Shown here: positions 13,080-22,874 of the stretch, in pieces
Layout: every line of letters starts with the position of its first letter
Position numbering within the stretch: the stretch's first letter is position 1
DNA from: a bacterium
GTDB taxonomy: Bacteria > Patescibacteriota > Minisyncoccia > Minisyncoccales > JANBVM01
Direction: 5' to 3'
DNA: 64,000 bases
Assembly (NCBI GenBank): GCA_030588745.1
Contig: JAUUXB010000002.1
Span: 1 to 64,000 of the forward strand
Program-made: the position numbers and the translations under genes
The notes under the pieces: generated by a model
What the model was told of the DNA's origin: nothing
Database searches by the model: none
The model's input: only the letters and a program-made list of their open reading frames with translations

Positions 13080-15746
13080 AATTAAATCTTTTGTACTTAA
13101 AAATATTATTTTCTCATTTTGAAAATCAATTACTACTCTTTTTTCTTTTTCAAAATCTCCAGAAATAATCTTTAAAGACAATGGGTCTAAAATCTTTTTT
13201 TGAATCACTCTTTTTAATGGCCTGGCTCCTAAATTTGAGTCAAAACCTTTTTGAGCAACAAAGTCCTTAACCGACTCTGTAATTTGAACATCAATATCTT
13301 TTTTCCCAAGTCTTTGAACAACTTTTTCAAGTTCAAGATTAACAATTTTCTTAATCTCTGGCTTGTTAAGATAATCAAAAATTATGATTTCATCAATTCT
13401 GTTCAAAAACTCTGGCCTGAAATCATGTTTTAGGGCTGAAAGCACTTTTTCTCTTAAAGATTCTCTTTGCTTTTTTTCCTCATCTCCGCCAATAAAACCT
13501 AGTGAAGCCTGCCGGGCAATAATATCACTTCCTACATTTGAAGTCATAATCAAAGTTGCATTTTTAAAAGAAGCTACTCTTCCTTTTGCATCAGTAAGCC
13601 GTCCATCTTCTAAAATCTGAAGAAGAATATTAAACACCTCTGGATGAGCTTTTTCAATTTCATCTAATAGTATTACACTATACGGCCTTCTCCTTATCTT
13701 TTCAGTTAACTGACCGCCTTCATCATAACCAACATAGCCAGGAGGAGAACCTATCATTTTGGAAACAGTGTGTTTTTCCATATATTCTGACATATCTAAT
13801 CTGACCATTGCGTTTTCATCATTGAACAGGAAATTAGCTAAAGCTTTGGCAGTTTCTGTTTTTCCCACTCCAGTAGGCCCTAAAAACATAAATGAACCCA
13901 ATGGCCTATTTTCCTCAGAAATTCCAGCCCTTGCCCGTCTAATAGCATTAGAAATTGCAAGAATAGCCTGTTTTTGACCAATAACCCGCCTGCTAATAAT
14001 GTTCTCCATTTTCTCTAGCTTTTTAACTTCTTTTTCAAGCAATCTTGTTAAAGGAATTCCTGTCCACCTTGAAACTACTTTAACAATATCTTCTTCTGTT
14101 GCCTCGTCCTTTAAAAGAGGGTTTTTTCCCTGAATTCTTACTAATTTTTTCTCAGCACTTTTAAGTTCTTTTAAAAGCTCAGGGATTTTTCCATATTTTA
14201 ACTCAGCTACTTTTTGCAAATTAGCTTCAGAAATCCCTTTTTCAGCTTCAAAGCGGGCATTTTCAATTTCTGATTTAATGGTTTTAATTTTTACAATCAA
14301 ATCCTTTTCTGTTTTCCATTTAGTTTGAATTGCTCTTTGTCTTTCTGTTAAATCTGAAAGTTGTCTTGAGATTACTTTAAGCTTAATTTTGATTCCTTTT
14401 TCTTTTTTCAGAGCTTCTTGTTTAATTTGTAATTTATTAATTTCTCTTTTTAAATTCTCTAATTTAGAGGGTTCTGATTCAATTTCCAATCTTAAAGCAC
14501 TCATTGCTTCATCCATTAAATCAACTGCTTTGTCAGGCAAAAACCTGTCAGAAATATATCTAGCAGCTAACTGAACACAAGTGACTAAAGCAGAATCCTT
14601 GATTTTTACGCCATGATGAAGCTCATATTTTTCTTTTATTCCTCTTAAAATTAAAATAGTGTCTTCAATTGAAGGCTCTGCCACATAAATTGGCTGAAAC
14701 CTTCGTTCTAATGTCTGATCTTTTTCAATGTATTTCTGATATTCCTTTATGGTTGTAGCTCCAATTGCGCGCAGTTCTCCACGAGCCAAAGCTGGCTTTA
14801 AAAGATTTGAAGCATCAATTGCACCTTCAGCAGCTCCTGCTCCAACCAATGTATGAAGCTCATCAATGAATAATAAATACTTGCCATCAGCCCTATTAAT
14901 TTCTTTTATAAATGCTTTGATCCTGTCTTCAAATTCACCTCTATACCTTGTTCCTGCTATTAAAGCTCCTAAGTCCATTCCTATCACCTCTTTATCTTTC
15001 AAGCTCTCAGGCACCTGACCCGTAATAATACGTTGGGCTAAGCCCTCAACAATAGCTGTTTTTCCAACACCTGCTTCACCAATTAAAACCGGGTTGTTTT
15101 TTCTTCTTCGTGAAAGTATCTGCATTAACCTTCTTATTTCATTCTCTCTGCCAACTACTGGGTCGAGTTTGCCCTTTCTGGCTAAAGAAGTAAGGTTGCG
15201 AGCATATTTCTCAATTACCTGATATTTTGTTTCAGGTTTTGGGTCAGTAATTCTATGACCTCCTCTTAGCTTGGCTAGTTCAGTTGAAAATATCTGGTAA
15301 TCTAATCTGCCGAACTGCAAAGAACCAACCTCTGTTTTTGGCTTTAAAAAACTGGCTTTATCCAAGATTTCTTTTGCTTTTGTATCAGCATCCAAAAGAC
15401 CTAAGAATAAATGCTCAATAGAAATAAATTCATCTCCCATTCTGCTGGCTTCTTTTTTTGCTTTGTCTAAAATCTTTGCCATATCCTGAGTAAGATAAAG
15501 CTGGCCCAGGGTCCGAGGGGTAATGATTGTAGGAATCTTGCCCAAACTTAATTCTGTTTTTTTCTTTAATCCTTCAATGTCAACACCAAGCCGTTCAAGA
15601 ACATTTACAATAATACTTTCTGACTGCTTAAGCAAAACATAAAGTAAGTGCAAAGCATCAATCTGCTGCTGCTCTTTTTTTCTGGCTAATTCCTGGGCAG
15701 ACATTATTGCCTCTTGGCTTTTATGAGTAAATTGTCCTCCGTTCAT
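13041..15746 (-). CDS. clpB: ClpB-type AAA+ disaggregase
   Basis: This is a 901-aa protein with the full ClpB layout. Clp_N repeats span residues ~1-150. The first AAA+ domain has Walker [10 protein letters not shown] near 225. A coiled-coil middle domain follows at ~420-540 ([19 protein letters not shown]). The second AAA+ domain has GPTGVGKTE near 630 and Walker [12 protein letters not shown], and a D2-small domain closes the protein. The middle domain marks ClpB rather than ClpA/C; there is no ClpP gene in the window. It extracts polypeptides from aggregates with DnaK in the cytoplasm. Its promoter has the -10 box 8 nt before the ATG. Confidence 0.93.
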   Translation of the reverse strand: MNGGQFTHKSQEAIMSAQELARKKEQQQIDALHLLYVLLKQSESIIVNVLERLGVDIEGLKKKTELSLGKIPTIITPRTLGQLYLTQDMAKILDKAKKEASRMGDEFISIEHLFLGLLDADTKAKEILDKASFLKPKTEVGSLQFGRLDYQIFSTELAKLRGGHRITDPKPETKYQVIEKYARNLTSLARKGKLDPVVGRENEIRRLMQILSRRRKNNPVLIGEAGVGKTAIVEGLAQRIITGQVPESLKDKEVIGMDLGALIAGTRYRGEFEDRIKAFIKEINRADGKYLLFIDELHTLVGAGAAEGAIDASNLLKPALARGELRAIGATTIKEYQKYIEKDQTLERRFQPIYVAEPSIEDTILILRGIKEKYELHHGVKIKDSALVTCVQLAARYISDRFLPDKAVDLMDEAMSALRLEIESEPSKLENLKREINKLQIKQEALKKEKGIKIKLKVISRQLSDLTERQRAIQTKWKTEKDLIVKIKTIKSEIENARFEAEKGISEANLQKVAELKYGKIPELLKELKSAEKKLVRIQGKNPLLKDEATEEDIVKVVSRWTGIPLTRLLEKEVKKLEKMENIISRRVIGQKQAILAISNAIRRARAGISEENRPLGSFMFLGPTGVGKTETAKALANFLFNDENAMVRLDMSEYMEKHTVSKMIGSPPGYVGYDEGGQLTEKIRRRPYSVILLDEIEKAHPEVFNILLQILEDGRLTDAKGRVASFKNATLIMTSNVGSDIIARQASLGFIGGDEEKKQRESLREKVLSALKHDFRPEFLNRIDEIIIFDYLNKPEIKKIVNLELEKVVQRLGKKDIDVQITESVKDFVAQKGFDSNLGARPLKRVIQKKILDPLSLKIISGDFEKEKRVVIDFQNEKIIFLSTKDLIKMKQRKRPRVSV

Positions 15747-15754
15747 ATAAATTT

Positions 15755-15782
15755 ATTATAAAATAAAACACGAAAAAATCAA
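15755..15782 (-). promoter_or_regulatory. clpB promoter, probably leaderless
   Basis: On the minus strand, TTGATT (15777-15782), a 16-nt spacer and perfect TATAAT (15755-15760) sit only 8 nt from the start codon at 15746. Transcription would begin at or within a few bases of the ATG. No Shine-Dalgarno is present. Confidence 0.6.
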
Positions 15783-15834
15783 GCAAAAAGAGCAAAAAAC
15801 AAAAATTATTCTTTGCTCCTGTAAATATTAACTA

Positions 15835-17925
15835 TTAACTGCTTCTTTCTCCCAAAACCAATGAAATAATTTTTTCTTGTTCTTCGCTTAAAACCTTTAG
15901 AGTTATCTCGTCTTCTGGAGAGTATTTCATAATGATTTTTGCCAAAGTGTTCTTAATTGTTATTTTCTCATTATTAAACTCTAAAATTATGTCTCCTTCC
16001 TTTATCCCAGCATCATCTGCAACTGAATCAGGAAACACAGCTGGTTCTCCCTGAGAGCCTTTTATAACCCAAACGCCATAATCAACTGATAAATCATTCT
16101 TCTCTTTAATTTCTTCAGTAATTAAAACATATCTTACGCCTAAAAACGGATAAACAATCCTGCCTATGCTTTTAACTTGTTCAACATCTCTTTTAGCTTT
16201 GTTTATAGGGATAGCAAAACCAATACTCTGGCCTTCAAGATCAATGGCAGTGTTAATGCCCATAACTTCTCCTTTTGAATTTAAAAGCGGACCTCCGGAA
16301 TTTCCCTTGTTAATAGCTGTATCAGTTTGGATTATGTCCTCTAAGACCTCAACAAAATCTCCGCTTGATGCTTCGATTGTCCTGCCCAGTCCAGAAATTA
16401 TACCAACTGAAACAGTATTCTGGTATCTTCCCAAAACATAACCAATAGCAATTGCAGTCTGTCCAATCTGGATTTTATCAGAATCTCCAAGTTCCACTTT
16501 AGAAAAAGATTCAAAACTCACCTCTCCATCGCTTGTTATTGTTTTTGTCTGGTCAATCTTTAATATTGCTATGTCTTGCAAAGGGTCTCTGGCCAATACT
16601 TTTGCTGGAAACTGCTTGCCACTAGAAACAACAACAGTATAATCTGCCTCGTCGTCTAAAACAACGTGTTTGTTAGTTACAATCATGCCATCTTCAGAAA
16701 CAATAAATCCTGTTCCTCCGCCTATTTCTTTTTTCTCAGTTCCTTTTTGCCTATATTGAGGAACTTTAAAATCAAAAAATGGTTCAAAGAAAAATTCTTC
16801 AAAAGGAGAAATGTAGTATTGTTCCAATACTGGTAAATCTTTTGTGACAATAATACTCACTACTGCTGGTGAAACTTTTTCCACCACATTAACAATTGCC
16901 TGCTCTTGAAAAGTATAAAGAGATTGCTCCTCTTCATTTTTTTGAGGCCTTGCAATCTCTATATTTAACCTGCTAAAAAAATCCTTTATTTCCCAGTAAA
17001 AGTAGCTTCCAGAAATTGCGCCTGCTAAAAATCCAAAAACAGATGATGTAAAAATCACCAGAATTAAAAATAAAAAAGCTTGTTTTTTAGAGAATTTAGC
17101 AAATTCTGATTTTACTGGCTTTAAAAGTTTCAATTTTCCTGATTTGAGTTTCGGTAATTTAATTGTTGGAAATTTTATTTTTGGCAGTTTATACATAGTA
17201 CTCGTATTATAACCTATTTTATTTTTGATTTTCAATGAATAATCAAATCTATACTGAAAAATATCTGATTTTATTGAACCGAAAAAAAGCATCCAGAGCC
17301 CTGCCAAAATATATCTTAAATAGGTTATTAATCTTCCGTCTTTTTCAAATCTTCTGGCAGACACTAAAACAGGGCTGATATCAATAAAACCAAATTTACC
17401 GTATTTTTTAGCCCTTTTTACATAATCATGATCCTCAGCAAACTTTACTTTTTCATCAAAACCCTTAATTGCCTGATTGATTTCTTTTTTAACTAAAATA
17501 ACATTAGTGGCATGAGGTAAAAAACTCTGGCTTAATTTTGCCCATAAATTATATAGCCAGTAAAAGATCTTATCAATTATTTTTCCCTGAGGATAGATTG
17601 GAAAACTTGCTACGCTTAGATTCCTGCTTTTAAAGTTCTCAACAAGATCATTTAAAAACCTAACTGGTAAAGATATAGCGTCAGCATCTATAAACAAAAA
17701 TAAATCCCCAGAAGCAATCTTAGCTCCCTCATTTCTTCCTTTGGGCGGCAGACCTCCTTCTGTTATTTTACAGCCAAAGCTCTTTGCTATTTTAACTGTA
17801 TCATCTTGTGAATTAGCATCAGCAACAATTATTTCATAGTCCTTAAAGCCTTGATTCTTGATTTCTGTAAGAAGTAAAGGAAGATATTCTTCTTCATTTA
17901 AAGTTGGAATAATAATGCTTAACAT
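15835..17925 (-). CDS. Fusion of a family-2 glycosyltransferase and an HtrA/DegP serine protease
   Basis: One uninterrupted frame encodes 696 aa. Residues 1-~240 are a GT-A family-2 glycosyltransferase (LSIIIPTLNEEEYLP; DADAISLP metal-binding motif) ending in a membrane-associated helix. Residues 244-696 are a complete membrane-anchored HtrA. That half has a basic linker, a TM segment ~280-300, and an intact trypsin domain (His in IVTNKHVV, Asp in DIAILKI, Ser in GNSGGPLL). A PDZ domain lies at the C-terminus. An internal ATG at codon 244 (17196) has TATAAT 9 nt upstream, so HtrA may also be made alone. Topology suits a cytoplasmic transferase with an extracytoplasmic protease. A lost stop codon joining two genes is the likely origin. 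Confidence 0.85.
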   Translation of the reverse strand: MLSIIIPTLNEEEYLPLLLTEIKNQGFKDYEIIVADANSQDDTVKIAKSFGCKITEGGLPPKGRNEGAKIASGDLFLFIDADAISLPVRFLNDLVENFKSRNLSVASFPIYPQGKIIDKIFYWLYNLWAKLSQSFLPHATNVILVKKEINQAIKGFDEKVKFAEDHDYVKRAKKYGKFGFIDISPVLVSARRFEKDGRLITYLRYILAGLWMLFFGSIKSDIFQYRFDYSLKIKNKIGYNTSTMYKLPKIKFPTIKLPKLKSGKLKLLKPVKSEFAKFSKKQAFLFLILVIFTSSVFGFLAGAISGSYFYWEIKDFFSRLNIEIARPQKNEEEQSLYTFQEQAIVNVVEKVSPAVVSIIVTKDLPVLEQYYISPFEEFFFEPFFDFKVPQYRQKGTEKKEIGGGTGFIVSEDGMIVTNKHVVLDDEADYTVVVSSGKQFPAKVLARDPLQDIAILKIDQTKTITSDGEVSFESFSKVELGDSDKIQIGQTAIAIGYVLGRYQNTVSVGIISGLGRTIEASSGDFVEVLEDIIQTDTAINKGNSGGPLLNSKGEVMGINTAIDLEGQSIGFAIPINKAKRDVEQVKSIGRIVYPFLGVRYVLITEEIKEKNDLSVDYGVWVIKGSQGEPAVFPDSVADDAGIKEGDIILEFNNEKITIKNTLAKIIMKYSPEDEITLKVLSEEQEKIISLVLGERSS
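17206..17235 (-). promoter_or_regulatory. Internal promoter for the HtrA half
   Basis: Inside the fusion gene, TTGAAA (17230-17235), an 18-nt spacer and perfect TATAAT (17206-17211) lie 9 nt upstream of the in-frame ATG at 17196 that begins the HtrA part. The spacing matches the leaderless promoters of clpB, murA, pth and nrdD in this window. Confidence 0.5.
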
Positions 17926-17927
17926 GT

Positions 17928-18917
17928 TTAAAATAATTCTCTGGCTTGCTCCCAGATTTCAATGTTTTCATGTTTCTCTTTTAACCAAAACCACCATTCA
18001 GCTCCCCATAAATAAAACTTGTCTAATCCTGTGTTCTTGGCAAATTCAATGTTTTTATTAAAGCGCTCAAGATTCATTGTTTTGTCCTGTTCTTCAAAAG
18101 AACATTCATAAAGCCGGTCAGGACACCAGGGTTCTGCCTGAAGCTCAACAGAAATTACATCTTTATTGAAAAGCTTTTTAATAATCTCTGATTTTCTCCA
18201 GTAAAAAACTGGTGGAAAAGGATAACTTATATATGCATTGATTTCTTCTAGCCAGGCTTTTTTATACATAGTTGTTCCAACAATATCTCCCATCCTAGCT
18301 GCTTCAATCCAGAAAGACCACTCACCACTATCTGAAACTATTATTGGCTTTGTACTGTCAAGCGATTTAATAAACTCAATTTCCTGCCTTACGAAATTCT
18401 TATCAATCCAGGGACATTCTCCAAAAGGAAAAAGGGGTTCATTTTCCGCCATCCAGGCAGTGATTACAGGGCTTTGTTTGTATCTTGAAACAATTGTTTC
18501 AATTAAGTTCAAAATTCTTTGTTGTTGTTCCTGCTTGTTTAAACTTTCTGCCCAGTCAGGAATATGGCATTCTGGCCAGGAACCAGTTTTCATCCCAATC
18601 ACTAAAACAATATTTGCATTTTTCATTTCTGCCTGTTCAATCTGCCAGTCCAAATCCTCAAAATTAAACTCATTTTCTTTTTTTTCAAGCAAATCCCAGA
18701 ACGTAATAAGCTTTATATCTTTTACATTTAAGTCAGAAAGTATTTCTGTATAAGCTTTTCTCCAGTCCAGGCCAAAATTCTGGGCATGCTTTTGAGAAAA
18801 GTTCACGCCAAAAGTTATTTTTTCTGCTTTTGGTGGAGTGCCAATAAAAAAATAACTGATTAAAACAAACAAAATTATTAATAAAAAAAATACAATATTT
18901 TTATACTTTATTGTCAT
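17928..18917 (-). CDS. Membrane-anchored glycoside hydrolase, TIM-barrel clan GH-A-like
   Basis: This is a 329-aa protein. An N-terminal signal anchor (NIVFFLLIILFVLISYFFI) precedes a (beta/alpha)8 cellulase-like barrel. The motif AWMAENEPLFPFG provides the candidate acid/base Glu (NEP motif). VELQAEPW near residue ~270 provides the candidate nucleophile. It would act outside the membrane on a glycan; the substrate is unknown. It lies 2 nt upstream of the GT2-HtrA gene and 6 nt downstream of another glycosyltransferase gene, pointing to a surface-polysaccharide operon. Confidence 0.75.
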   Translation of the reverse strand: MTIKYKNIVFFLLIILFVLISYFFIGTPPKAEKITFGVNFSQKHAQNFGLDWRKAYTEILSDLNVKDIKLITFWDLLEKKENEFNFEDLDWQIEQAEMKNANIVLVIGMKTGSWPECHIPDWAESLNKQEQQQRILNLIETIVSRYKQSPVITAWMAENEPLFPFGECPWIDKNFVRQEIEFIKSLDSTKPIIVSDSGEWSFWIEAARMGDIVGTTMYKKAWLEEINAYISYPFPPVFYWRKSEIIKKLFNKDVISVELQAEPWCPDRLYECSFEEQDKTMNLERFNKNIEFAKNTGLDKFYLWGAEWWFWLKEKHENIEIWEQARELF

Positions 18918-18923
18918 AAAACT

Positions 18924-20225
18924 TTATAAGGGAAAGCCAGGGGGCTGGGAAGCTATTTCTTCAATATTAAAAACTCCTCTTTTCTCAGCTTCAATAAACC
19001 CTTCCATTGCTGCTTCAGCAAACCATCCACTTTCAAGTAAATCAAAAAGCCATTCATTAGTGTAATCCGGGTCCTGCTGAACAATACCAGAACCAAGCTT
19101 TAAAAGCCACTCACGATTATAATGTTCTTGAGAACCAATTGAAGGAGCAATAATAATTGGCAAGCCCAAACCAGTATAAAAGGAAAGTTCGCTTGGTTTT
19201 GTCCATAAAATATCAGATTTTCTTAAAGCTGAATTAAAATCATTAAAATAACCTTGTATGCTATTGTTAAAAATTATTTCAACACCTGTTTTCAAACCCA
19301 AATTTTCAATACAATTTAAAAAGTAATTCTTAACACGCTCTCTTGTTCCAGCAACTAAGATAAGTTTAAGTTGTTCATTCTGGATTTCGTTTTTTAAACT
19401 TTTAAGAATCTTATAGCCAACTTCTCTCTGGGCGCCTGCTCCTCCCACAGCAAACATAACTGTAAAAATATGGTCTGATTTTTCAGGCAAATCCCCTACA
19501 TATTTATCAATTAAAATCTGGTACTGATGAAAATATCTTTTTTTAGGGTCAAGATTCAACAATCTGCATGCCAAATCATGTTTTAGAATTTCCAAATCCT
19601 TAGTGCCAATATTTTCCAAAGGCAAAGGATAACCTGTAAAAAAAATGTTTTCTGGCTTCGCACCATAAAGCTTTAACCTTTCAACAACTCTTTTGGTTGG
19701 TGCAAAATACTTAATCCTGCTTGATTTTGGTTTTAAAGCAGCCCAGGGCCTTGCAATATCAGCATCACAAACAACACAATATATATCACTGGGATAATTA
19801 AAAAACTCTGCCATAAAAGTAGGTGTAAAAAAAGTTGAAATAATTGGACGGGGTTTTTCTTTTAATTTTTCAATTAAATGCTTTCCCCAGCCACCTTTAA
19901 ATAAAGAATAGATTTTTTTTAAAGAGAAATTGGGTTTTGATAAATCTCTTTTAGGATAAAAGGTAAGGATTCTTTGAAATCTATCAAAAACAGAAAAAGA
20001 AAATTCCCCAATCAAAGGAACTCTTTTAAATCTTGAAATGGTCTCATAAAGTTTTCTTGTTGATTGCCAGATATTTCTGTCTTTTTTGGGAATACCTTGA
20101 TAGTTATTGGCATTAATAATTTCATTTTCAAAAGCCAGATGTTTTAAAGGATAAGCAGTTCTTTGATGACCATAACCCATGTCAACACTAACAACCCAAA
20201 CTTTTTGTTTGTCAGAATGATTCAT
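18924..20225 (-). CDS. GT-B fold glycosyltransferase (MGDG synthase/MurG-like)
   Basis: This is a 433-aa protein. The N-terminal Rossmann half starts with VVSVDMGYGHQRTAYPL, resembling the GxGH loop of monogalactosyldiacylglycerol synthase/MurG-type enzymes. The C-terminal half has the nucleotide-sugar-binding region (WTKPSELSFYTGLGLPIIIAP). Such enzymes transfer a sugar from UDP-sugar to a lipid or saccharide at the membrane face. No TM helix is seen. It leads a three-gene operon with a glycoside hydrolase and the GT2-HtrA fusion. Acceptor is not known. Confidence 0.7.
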   Translation of the reverse strand: MNHSDKQKVWVVSVDMGYGHQRTAYPLKHLAFENEIINANNYQGIPKKDRNIWQSTRKLYETISRFKRVPLIGEFSFSVFDRFQRILTFYPKRDLSKPNFSLKKIYSLFKGGWGKHLIEKLKEKPRPIISTFFTPTFMAEFFNYPSDIYCVVCDADIARPWAALKPKSSRIKYFAPTKRVVERLKLYGAKPENIFFTGYPLPLENIGTKDLEILKHDLACRLLNLDPKKRYFHQYQILIDKYVGDLPEKSDHIFTVMFAVGGAGAQREVGYKILKSLKNEIQNEQLKLILVAGTRERVKNYFLNCIENLGLKTGVEIIFNNSIQGYFNDFNSALRKSDILWTKPSELSFYTGLGLPIIIAPSIGSQEHYNREWLLKLGSGIVQQDPDYTNEWLFDLLESGWFAEAAMEGFIEAEKRGVFNIEEIASQPPGFPL

Positions 20226-20286
20226 TGAATTATTTTATCAAAAATTAAAGTGTTATGTAAGTTTTTTAAAAAAGAGGAGGTCTGTT

Positions 20287-21741
20287 TTAAAAAAGAAATT
20301 TCAATTTTTGTCTTTTTTGAATCTTTAAAATTAAAAAACCTAAAAATAGATAAAAGGCAAAAATCCACACAAAAGAAACATTTTTAAAAATTAAGTTCGT
20401 ATAAGGAATTTTATAAGAAAAATCAATAATTTTTAAAATATAGGTTAAGATTAACCAAATTGGAAAAGAAAAAATTAATGCTAAGGCCTGGGAGAAAATC
20501 GCTAAAAGAGAAATTGTAAATCCTAAAATAGTGATCATTGGAAGCAAAGGAACAATCAAGACATTAACAATAGGTCCTATTAAAGGAATTTGACCAAAGT
20601 TATAAATCAAAATAGGAAAAGTAAAAGCTTGGGCGCTTAAGGTAGAAGCTAAACTATACCTTAATTCAAAATTATTTGGAACTTTTTTAAATAAATTTAA
20701 AAATGTTGGCTGTAGATATACTAGTCCCATTACTGCTAAAAAAGAAAGTTGGAACCCTATATCTGCTATCAGCAGTGGATTAAAAAATAACATTAAGACC
20801 GCTGAAAAAACTATTGCCCCTGAAGCGCTGCCAGCTCTTCCAAAGTGCTGGGCTGTTAAAAGTATGATGCCCATTATACCAGCTCTTATTCCTGAAGCCA
20901 GAGCACCAATCATTAAAATATAGGAGATAATTATAATGATTGATAAGTAAAATGCCTGATGTCTCCAAAAGCCCAATGCTAAAAGAAAGTTTAAAACTAA
21001 CACAGAAATGATTGTAATATTCATTCCAGAAACAGCAGTAATATGACGAGTACCACTTAAATTAAATTTATTTTTCCATTCTTCTGAGAAACTATCTTCA
21101 TCTCCAAATAATAACCCTTCTAAAAGCGCTGATTGAGGCAAAGGAATTATTCTGTTTAAACTTTGTTTTAAACTATTTTTAATTGAAAAAAGGGCTTTCA
21201 TTATCCCATTTCCAAAATCTTTTTCTAATAATCCTATTTTTGGGAGAAACATTAAAGCATAGACTCCTTTTCTTGCCAAATAATCCTTATAACTAAAATC
21301 TTCAAAGATTGGGGGCTCCTCTAATTTTCCAGCAATCTTTACCTTATCTCCATATTCATATTCAGGATATTTTGAAGTTGTTATTAGAATCTTTCCATTG
21401 AAATTATCTGGTTGAATTTCAAACTGTTGGCTTTTCTCTTTTTGAACAGGTTGATTAGTGATAATGCTTTCAAAAACAACGTCTTGATTTATATAATTCT
21501 TAAAATCATTATTTTCAATTTTTGACTGAAATAAGTAATAACGCCACATTCCCAAAACTAAAAACAATGCATAAAAACTAAAAACTGCTATTCTTTTGTA
21601 TTTCCAGAAAACTGAAATTGGAATTAAAGTAAAAATTAAAAATCCCAGTATTAATAACTGAGAGATTTGAAAAATTAAGCCAAGAGAGATACCTACAATA
21701 AAAGAAAGGCAGAGATACAAAAAGATTTTAGATTTTGTCAT
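20287..21741 (-). CDS. comEC: ComEC/Rec2-type DNA uptake channel, competence domain only
   Basis: This is a 484-aa polytopic membrane protein. N-terminal TM helices and a soluble DUF4131-like segment precede the Competence domain with the signature GDEDSFSEEWKNKFNLSGTRHITAVSGMN at about residues 215-240 (quoted in pieces: SGTRHITAVSG). Six or more further TM helices follow. It carries single-stranded DNA across the membrane during natural transformation. The C-terminal metallo-beta-lactamase domain of long ComEC proteins is absent, so a separate nuclease would be needed. DNA uptake fits an organism dependent on external nucleotides. Confidence 0.85.
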   Translation of the reverse strand: MTKSKIFLYLCLSFIVGISLGLIFQISQLLILGFLIFTLIPISVFWKYKRIAVFSFYALFLVLGMWRYYLFQSKIENNDFKNYINQDVVFESIITNQPVQKEKSQQFEIQPDNFNGKILITTSKYPEYEYGDKVKIAGKLEEPPIFEDFSYKDYLARKGVYALMFLPKIGLLEKDFGNGIMKALFSIKNSLKQSLNRIIPLPQSALLEGLLFGDEDSFSEEWKNKFNLSGTRHITAVSGMNITIISVLVLNFLLALGFWRHQAFYLSIIIIISYILMIGALASGIRAGIMGIILLTAQHFGRAGSASGAIVFSAVLMLFFNPLLIADIGFQLSFLAVMGLVYLQPTFLNLFKKVPNNFELRYSLASTLSAQAFTFPILIYNFGQIPLIGPIVNVLIVPLLPMITILGFTISLLAIFSQALALIFSFPIWLILTYILKIIDFSYKIPYTNLIFKNVSFVWIFAFYLFLGFLILKIQKRQKLKFLF

Positions 21742-21797
21742 AATAATTTGACAAAGATTCCTAATCTCTGTAGTTTACTCAATGGAGATGATGTTCT

Positions 21798-22028
21798 TTG
21801 TCAACAGCAAAAGAAATAAAAGAATTAATAGATAGAATGAATAAGGGTGAAGTAAGTATAGATGAGGGTATAGATGAAATGGGTGATCTCTTCGGAGAAG
21901 AAATTCTAAAAGAGTATAAAAAAGAATATAAAAAGTCTGACTCTCGCCCCGATTACTGGAAGATTGCAATAAAGGGTTTAAAAAGAATGTTAGAAGAAAT
22001 GGAAAGAATTGAAGAAACCGAGAAGTAA
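21798..22028 (+). CDS. Small acidic hypothetical protein
   Basis: This is a 76-aa, Lys/Glu-rich, entirely helical-looking protein (STAKEIKELIDRMNKGEVSIDEGID). The start is TTG, with GGAG at 21784-21787 about 10 nt upstream. A TTGACA at 21748-21753 is followed 17 nt later by a weak TAGTTT. A terminator (22050-22078) ends it. It is a monocistronic plus-strand gene wedged between minus-strand operons. No family recognised. Confidence 0.5.
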   Translation: MSTAKEIKELIDRMNKGEVSIDEGIDEMGDLFGEEILKEYKKEYKKSDSRPDYWKIAIKGLKRMLEEMERIEETEK

Positions 22029-22049
22029 CTCAAAAGTTATTTTTTAAAA

Positions 22050-22078
22050 AACCAGATGTCTACATCTCGGTCTTTTTT
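22050..22078 (+). terminator. Intrinsic terminator after the 76-aa gene
   Basis: ACCAGATG and CATCTCGGT form a stem with a one-base bulge and a 4-nt loop, followed by CTTTTTTT on the plus strand. Confidence 0.55.
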
Positions 22079-22160
22079 TACCAAGTAGAGAAATTTTGAT
22101 TTGTTCTGTAAATGATGAAGTTTTTAAAAAGAAAACTTCAGTCAAAATTCTTCTACTGGG

Positions 22161-22871
22161 TTATCTCACCTCACAAACATCAAAAAAAGGAGAAATAGCT
22201 TTTTGGATTTCTAAGAGATATTCTCTGGGATAAGGTCTTAAGTTTTCAAATTCTGGATTTATTGTTTTCTCCCCTTTGAAATTCTGTAAATAGTATCTTT
22301 TGGCTGGCTTTATCCAATGAACAATTTTCAAGATGTCTTTTTTTCCATGAAGGCCTGGCACCACAGTTGTTCTGAATTCATAATCAATTCTGGATTTTTT
22401 TAAAATATCAATGCTTTTTTCAATCTTTTTTAAAATATTAGTTTTTAAAACTCCGGATATTCCAATAATCTGAAGGTATTTTTCTTTTGGAGCCTTAACA
22501 TCCATTGCCACATAATCTATTAATTTTTTATCAATCAAATGTTTTAAGATTTTAGGATTTGAGCCATTGGTATCAAGTTTTATTAAATAACCTAACTTTT
22601 TAATCTTTCTAATAAAGCTAGGCAACCGTGCATTTATAGTCGGTTCGCCCCCGCAGACCACAACTGCCTCTAATAACTCTTTTCTTTGTTTTAAAAAAGA
22701 AAAAAAATCTTTATTTGAAATAATTGGCTGAAGCTTAATTTTTTTAGGCAGAACAAGTTCTGATGAATAACAAAAACCACAGCGAAAATTACAGCCAATT
22801 AAAAAAACCGTGGCTGCTAAATGGCCAGGATAATCAATAAGAGTAAGTTTTTGAAGACCGCCAATCTTCAT
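22161..22871 (-). CDS. nrdG: Anaerobic ribonucleotide reductase activase (radical SAM)
   Basis: This is a 236-aa radical-SAM protein. CNFRCGFC (residues ~27-34) is the CxxxCxxC [4Fe-4S] motif, and VCGGEPT is the SAM-binding GGEP loop. It generates the glycyl radical on NrdD using SAM and an external electron donor. The start MKIGGLQKLTLIDYPGHLAATVF is typical of the NrdG2-like group. It begins 3 nt after the nrdD stop, so the two form an operon. The organism is therefore equipped for anaerobic dNTP production. Confidence 0.92.
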   Translation of the reverse strand: MKIGGLQKLTLIDYPGHLAATVFLIGCNFRCGFCYSSELVLPKKIKLQPIISNKDFFSFLKQRKELLEAVVVCGGEPTINARLPSFIRKIKKLGYLIKLDTNGSNPKILKHLIDKKLIDYVAMDVKAPKEKYLQIIGISGVLKTNILKKIEKSIDILKKSRIDYEFRTTVVPGLHGKKDILKIVHWIKPAKRYYLQNFKGEKTINPEFENLRPYPREYLLEIQKAISPFFDVCEVR

Positions 22872-22874
22872 AAA

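Noticed and set aside
18238-18753. 171-aa plus-strand ORF
   Set aside because: Antisense shadow of the glycoside hydrolase gene; no promoter or ribosome binding site.
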